Assembly: GCA_947561715.1 (NCBI GenBank) | Contig: OX387201.1 | Location: 8,456,001-8,520,000 of the forward strand | Reading direction: 5' to 3' | Origin: Ascidia mentula | Taxonomy: Eukaryota > Chordata > Ascidiacea > Phlebobranchia > Ascidiidae | Length of the DNA stretch: 64,000 nucleotides | Shown: in pieces, positions 60,227 through 64,000 of the stretch | Layout of the letters: every line of letters starts with the position of its first letter | Position numbering within the stretch: position 1 is the stretch's first letter | Translations under genes and position numbers: made by a program | The notes under the pieces: generated by a model | Databases searched by the model: none | What the model was told of the DNA's origin: nothing | What the model saw: only the letters and a program-made list of their open reading frames with translations

Positions 60227-60350
60227 CAACTAGCACACTGAAACAATCACATTATACTTGTAGTAATGTGGAATCAAATATTAGCTTTGAGGAATGCTAT
60301 TGGCAGGGGAGCCGAAGAGAAAGATTAGATATCCTCAAATAAAAAAAGAT

Positions 60351-60554
60351 TGTCAGAAGTGGGATTCGAACCCACGCCTCCATTCGGAGACCAGAACACC
60401 CATACCACCGTAATTCAGTGCAGCATAGAAGCTTGAGTCTGGCGCCTTAGACCACTCGGCCATCCTGACATGCGAATGAAACTTCCATGCAAATAGTTAA
60501 CTACCATTTTCGGAGGAGATGAATATAAAAATTATTACGTCCCTGGTTGGGCTC

Positions 60555-60605
<51 letters not shown>

Positions 60606-61268
60606 AGAGACGCACGACCTTCAGCCGCTCAACGCACTGATGAAAACTTTTTTCTACATGTTCCAATTTTCTTTGTTGCCTATCTTCCACAAACCAGCTA
60701 GTTGCCAGCATTGTGCACAACTTAGTACCACATTGTGTCGGTTGATCTGTTAAAACCAGTTATCTTTTGAGACTTGCGCTTCAGAGTTTGTAAGGCTATT
60801 CCGGTTCAAAATCAGACATGCACGAAATTTAGGTCACTGTAATACTTACAAATACATTAAAATAGGCACCGCCGGGGATCGAACCCGGGATCTCCTGTTT
60901 ACTAGACAGGCGCTTTACCACTAAGCCACGGCGCCACATGCAATACAGTATGCTTCAGTCTTTGTTCTTACAACTTGATATTGAAACAGTATTAAAACTT
61001 GCTGCTCCAGGTGAGGCTCGAACTCACAACCTCCGCATGTCTCCGTAACTGTCATATAAGTACGGCGCGCTAACCGATTGCGCCACTGGAGCTGGTTTGC
61101 TCTTATTTTCAGTGCATGTTGTACAGCACGGCGACAACAACACCGACAGATAATATATTTCCTGCAGATCAATTCGAAAAAACATTTCTAGCCACTTGCC
61201 TCCAGCGAGGTTTGAACTCGCGACCCCTGGTTTACGAGACCAGTGCTCTACCACTGAGCTATAGAGAC
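60351..61268 (-). tRNA. Block 2 unit 23: full quintet
   Basis: Leu 60351-60469, Asn 60538-60611 (one T-stem mismatch), Thr-AGT 60864-60935, Ile 61003-61092, Thr-CGT 61197-61268. Unit 24 is a near copy. Confidence 0.95.
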
Positions 61269-61392
61269 CAACTAGCACACTGAAACAATCACATTATACT
61301 TGTAGTAATGTGGAATCAAATATTAGCTTTGAGGAATGCTATTGGCAGGGGAGCCGAAGAGAAAGATTAGATATCCTCAAATAAAAAAAGAT

Positions 61393-61596
61393 TGTCAGAA
61401 GTGGGATTCGAACCCACGCCTCCATTCGGAGACCAGAACACCCATACCACCGTAATTCAGTGCAGCATAGAAGCTTGAGTCTGGCGCCTTAGACCACTCG
61501 GCCATCCTGACATGCGAATGAAACTTCCATGCAAATAGTTAACTACCATTTTCGGAGGAGATGAATATAAAAATTATTACGTCCCTGGTTGGGCTC

Positions 61597-61647
<51 letters not shown>

Positions 61648-62310
61648 AGAGACGCACGACCTTCAGCCGCTCAACGCACTGATGAAAACTTTTTTCTACA
61701 TGTTCCAATTTTCTTTGTTGCCTATCTTCCACAAACCAGCTAGTTGCCAGCATTGTGCACAACTTAGTACCACATTGTGTCGGTTGATCTGTTAAAACCA
61801 GTTATCTTTTGAGACTTGCGCTTCAGAGTTTGTAAGGCTATTCCGGTTCAAAATCAGACATGCACGAAATTTAGGTCACTGTAATACTTACAAATACATT
61901 AAAATAGGCACCGCCGGGGATCGAACCCGGGATCTCCTGTTTACTAGACAGGCGCTTTACCACTAAGCCACGGCGCCACATGCAATACAGTATGCTTCAG
62001 TCTTTGTTCTTACAACTTGATATTGAAACAGTATTAAAACTTGCTGCTCCAGGTGAGGCTCGAACTCACAACCACCGCATGTCTCCGTAACTGTCATATA
62101 AGTACGGCGCGCTAACCGATTGCGCCACTGGAGCTGGTTTGCTCTTATTTTCAGTGCATGTTGTACAGCACGGCGACAACAACACCGACAGATAATATAT
62201 TTCCTGCAGATAAATTCGAAAAAACATTTCTAGCCACTTGCCTGCAGCGAGGTTTGATCTCGCGACCCCTGGTTTACGAGACCAGTGCTCTACCACTGAG
62301 CTATAGAGAC
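61393..62310 (-). tRNA. Block 2 unit 24: full quintet
   Basis: Leu 61393-61511, Asn 61580-61653 (same T-stem mismatch), Thr-AGT 61906-61977, Ile 62045-62134, Thr-CGT 62239-62310 (T54 to A, within box B). Confidence 0.95.
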
Positions 62311-62434
62311 CAACTAGCACACTGGAACAATCACATTATACTTGTAGTAATGTGGAATCAAATATTAGCTTTGAGGAATGCTGTTGGCAGGGGAGCCGAA
62401 GAGAAAGATTAGATATCCTCAGATAAAAAAAGAT

Positions 62435-62638
62435 TGTCGGAAGTGGGATTCGAACCCACGCCTCCATTCGGAGACCAGAACACCCATACCACCGTAATTC
62501 AGTGCAGCATAGAAGCTTGAGTCTGGCGCCTTAGACCACTCGGCCATCCTGACATGCGAATGAACCTTCCATGCAAATAGTTAACTACCATTTTCGTAGG
62601 AAATGAATATAAAAATTATTACGTCCCTGGGTGGGCTC

Positions 62639-62689
<51 letters not shown>

Positions 62690-63352
62690 AGAGACGCACG
62701 ACCTTCAGCCGCTCAACGCACTGATGAAAACTTTTCTCTACATTTTCCAATTTACTTTGTTGCCCATCTTCCACAAACCAGCTAGTTGTCAGCATTGTGC
62801 ACAACTCAGTACCACATTGTGTCGGTTGATCTGTTAAAACCAGTTATCTTTTGAGACTTGCGCTTCAGAGTTTGTAATGCTATTCCGGTTCAAAATCAGA
62901 CATGCACGAAATTTAGGTCACTGTAATACTTACAAATACATTAAGATAGGCACCGCCGGGGATTGAACCCGGGATCTCCTGTTTACTAGACAGGCGCTTT
63001 ACCACTAAGCCACGGCGCCACATGCAATACAGTATGCTTCAGTCTTTGTTCTTACAACTTGATATTGAAACAGTATTAAAACTTGCTGCTCCAGGTGAGG
63101 CTCGAACTCACAACCTCCGCATGTCTCCGTAACTGTCATATAAGTACGGCGCGCTAACCGATTGCGCCACTGGAGCTGGTTTGCTCTTATTTTCAGTGCA
63201 TGTTGTACAGCACGGCGACAACAACACCGACAGAAAATATATTTCCTGCAGATCAATTCGAAAAAACATTTCTAGCCACTTGCCTCCAGCGAGGTTTGAA
63301 CTCGCGACCCCTGGTTTACGAGACCAGTGCTCTACCACTGAGCTATAGACAC
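62435..63352 (-). tRNA. Block 2 unit 25: full quintet
   Basis: Leu 62435-62553, Asn 62622-62695, Thr-AGT 62948-63019 (T loop TTCAATC), Ile 63087-63176, Thr-CGT 63281-63352 (pair 3:70 broken). Confidence 0.95.
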
Positions 63353-63476
63353 CAACTAGCACACTGAAACAATCACATTATACTTGTAGTAATGTGAAAT
63401 CAAATATTAGCTTTGAGGAATGCTATTGGCAGTGGAGCCGAAGAGAAAGATTAGATATCCTCAAATAAAAAAAGAT

Positions 63477-63680
63477 TGTCAGAAGTGGGATTCGAACCCA
63501 CGCCTCCATTCGGAGACCAGAACACCCATACCACCGTAATTCAGTGCAGCATAGAAGCTTGAGTCTGGCGCCTTAGACCACTCGGCCATCCTGACATGCG
63601 AATGAAACTTCCATGCAAATAGTTAACTACCATTTTCGGAGGAGATGAATATAAAATTTATTACGTCCCTGGGTGGGCTC

Positions 63681-63731
<51 letters not shown>

Positions 63732-64000
63732 AGAGACGCACGACCTTCAGCCGCTCAACGCACTGATGAAAACTTTTCTCTACATGTTCCAATTTTCTTT
63801 GTTGCCCATCTTCCACAAACCAGCTAGTTGTCAGCATTGTGCACAACTTAGTACCACATTGTGTCGGTTGATCTGTTAAAACCAGTTATCTTTTGAGACT
63901 TGCGCTTCAGAGTTTGTAAGGCTATTCCGGTTCAAAATCAGACATGCACGAAATTTAGGTCACTGTAATACTTACAAATACATTAAAATAGGCACCGCCG
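63477..64000 (-). tRNA. Block 2 unit 26, cut by window end: Leu, Asn, partial Thr-AGT
   Basis: Leu 63477-63595, Asn 63664-63737, Thr-AGT from 63990 (only the 3' acceptor end lies in the window). Confidence 0.94.

Larger units (their letters stand above)
37058..64000 (-). repeat. tRNA array block 2: 26 units, runs past the window
   Basis: Same unit as block 1. It starts at the TTAA of the Leu-Asn spacer, so its first unit has no Leu gene. There are 127 tRNA copies, the last one cut by the window edge. Neighbouring units differ by a few bases. Higher-order blocks of two, three and six units repeat. One unit spacer is interrupted by a 522-bp element at 52456-52977. Confidence 0.95.

Noticed and set aside
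13882..63827. Recurring ORFs of 60, 71 and 84-107 codons throughout the array, on both strands
   Set aside because: They are the tRNA genes and spacers read as protein. The 60-codon ORFs cross the Asn gene; the 84-codon ORFs cross Thr-CGT and Ile. Their stops and changes follow tRNA variants, not codon structure.

Overview
This is eukaryotic nuclear DNA from an animal. It carries a spliced WNK kinase gene, mitochondrial glycine amidinotransferase (GATM) exons, intronless 7TM receptor-like genes and intron-bearing tRNA genes. AT-rich spacers, short introns and a 3' splice site about 40 bp before the GATM start codon would suit an invertebrate deuterostome, perhaps a tunicate. That placement is inference only.

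Layout. (1) 1-11,424, minus strand: WNK. Eight exons are visible. The reading frame stays open across every junction I placed, and the last visible exon lies beyond a 7.7-kb intron. (2) 12,590-19,063: first block of a tandem array with a unit of about 1,042 bp. Each unit holds five tRNA genes, all on the minus strand; in + coordinate order these are Leu-CAA (intron), Asn-GTT, Thr-AGT, Ile-TAT (intron), Thr-CGT. (3) 19,064-37,057: an 18-kb segment with most of a plus-strand GATM gene, then cassettes on the minus strand. Each cassette combines an inverted copy of the GATM terminal exon with two 7TM genes (A and B). Two cassettes are complete and a third is cut short. (4) 37,058-64,000: second block of the same tRNA array, running off the window and interrupted once by a 522-bp element that looks like a solo LTR.

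Main discoveries. The two tRNA blocks are halves of one array. The left block stops and the right block resumes at the same TTAA inside the Leu-Asn spacer, so the 18-kb segment is flanked by a TTAA at each end and splits one unit. The array holds 158 whole, broken or cut tRNA copies. Among them are repeated anticodon shifts: Thr bodies reading as Lys (CTT), Ala (CGC, AGC) or Ile (GAT), and Ile bodies reading as Val (TAC). Nearly every Thr-AGT copy has the G4:U69 acceptor pair known to make animal tRNA-Thr a substrate for alanyl-tRNA synthetase. GATM lacks its catalytic-cysteine exon on the plus strand; that exon is present three times, inverted, in the neighbouring cassettes. A small hAT-like element with a perfect 8-bp target duplication sits in the cassette spacer.

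Limits: all calls come from reading the sequence. Copy number and junctions in arrays this uniform depend on the assembly being right.
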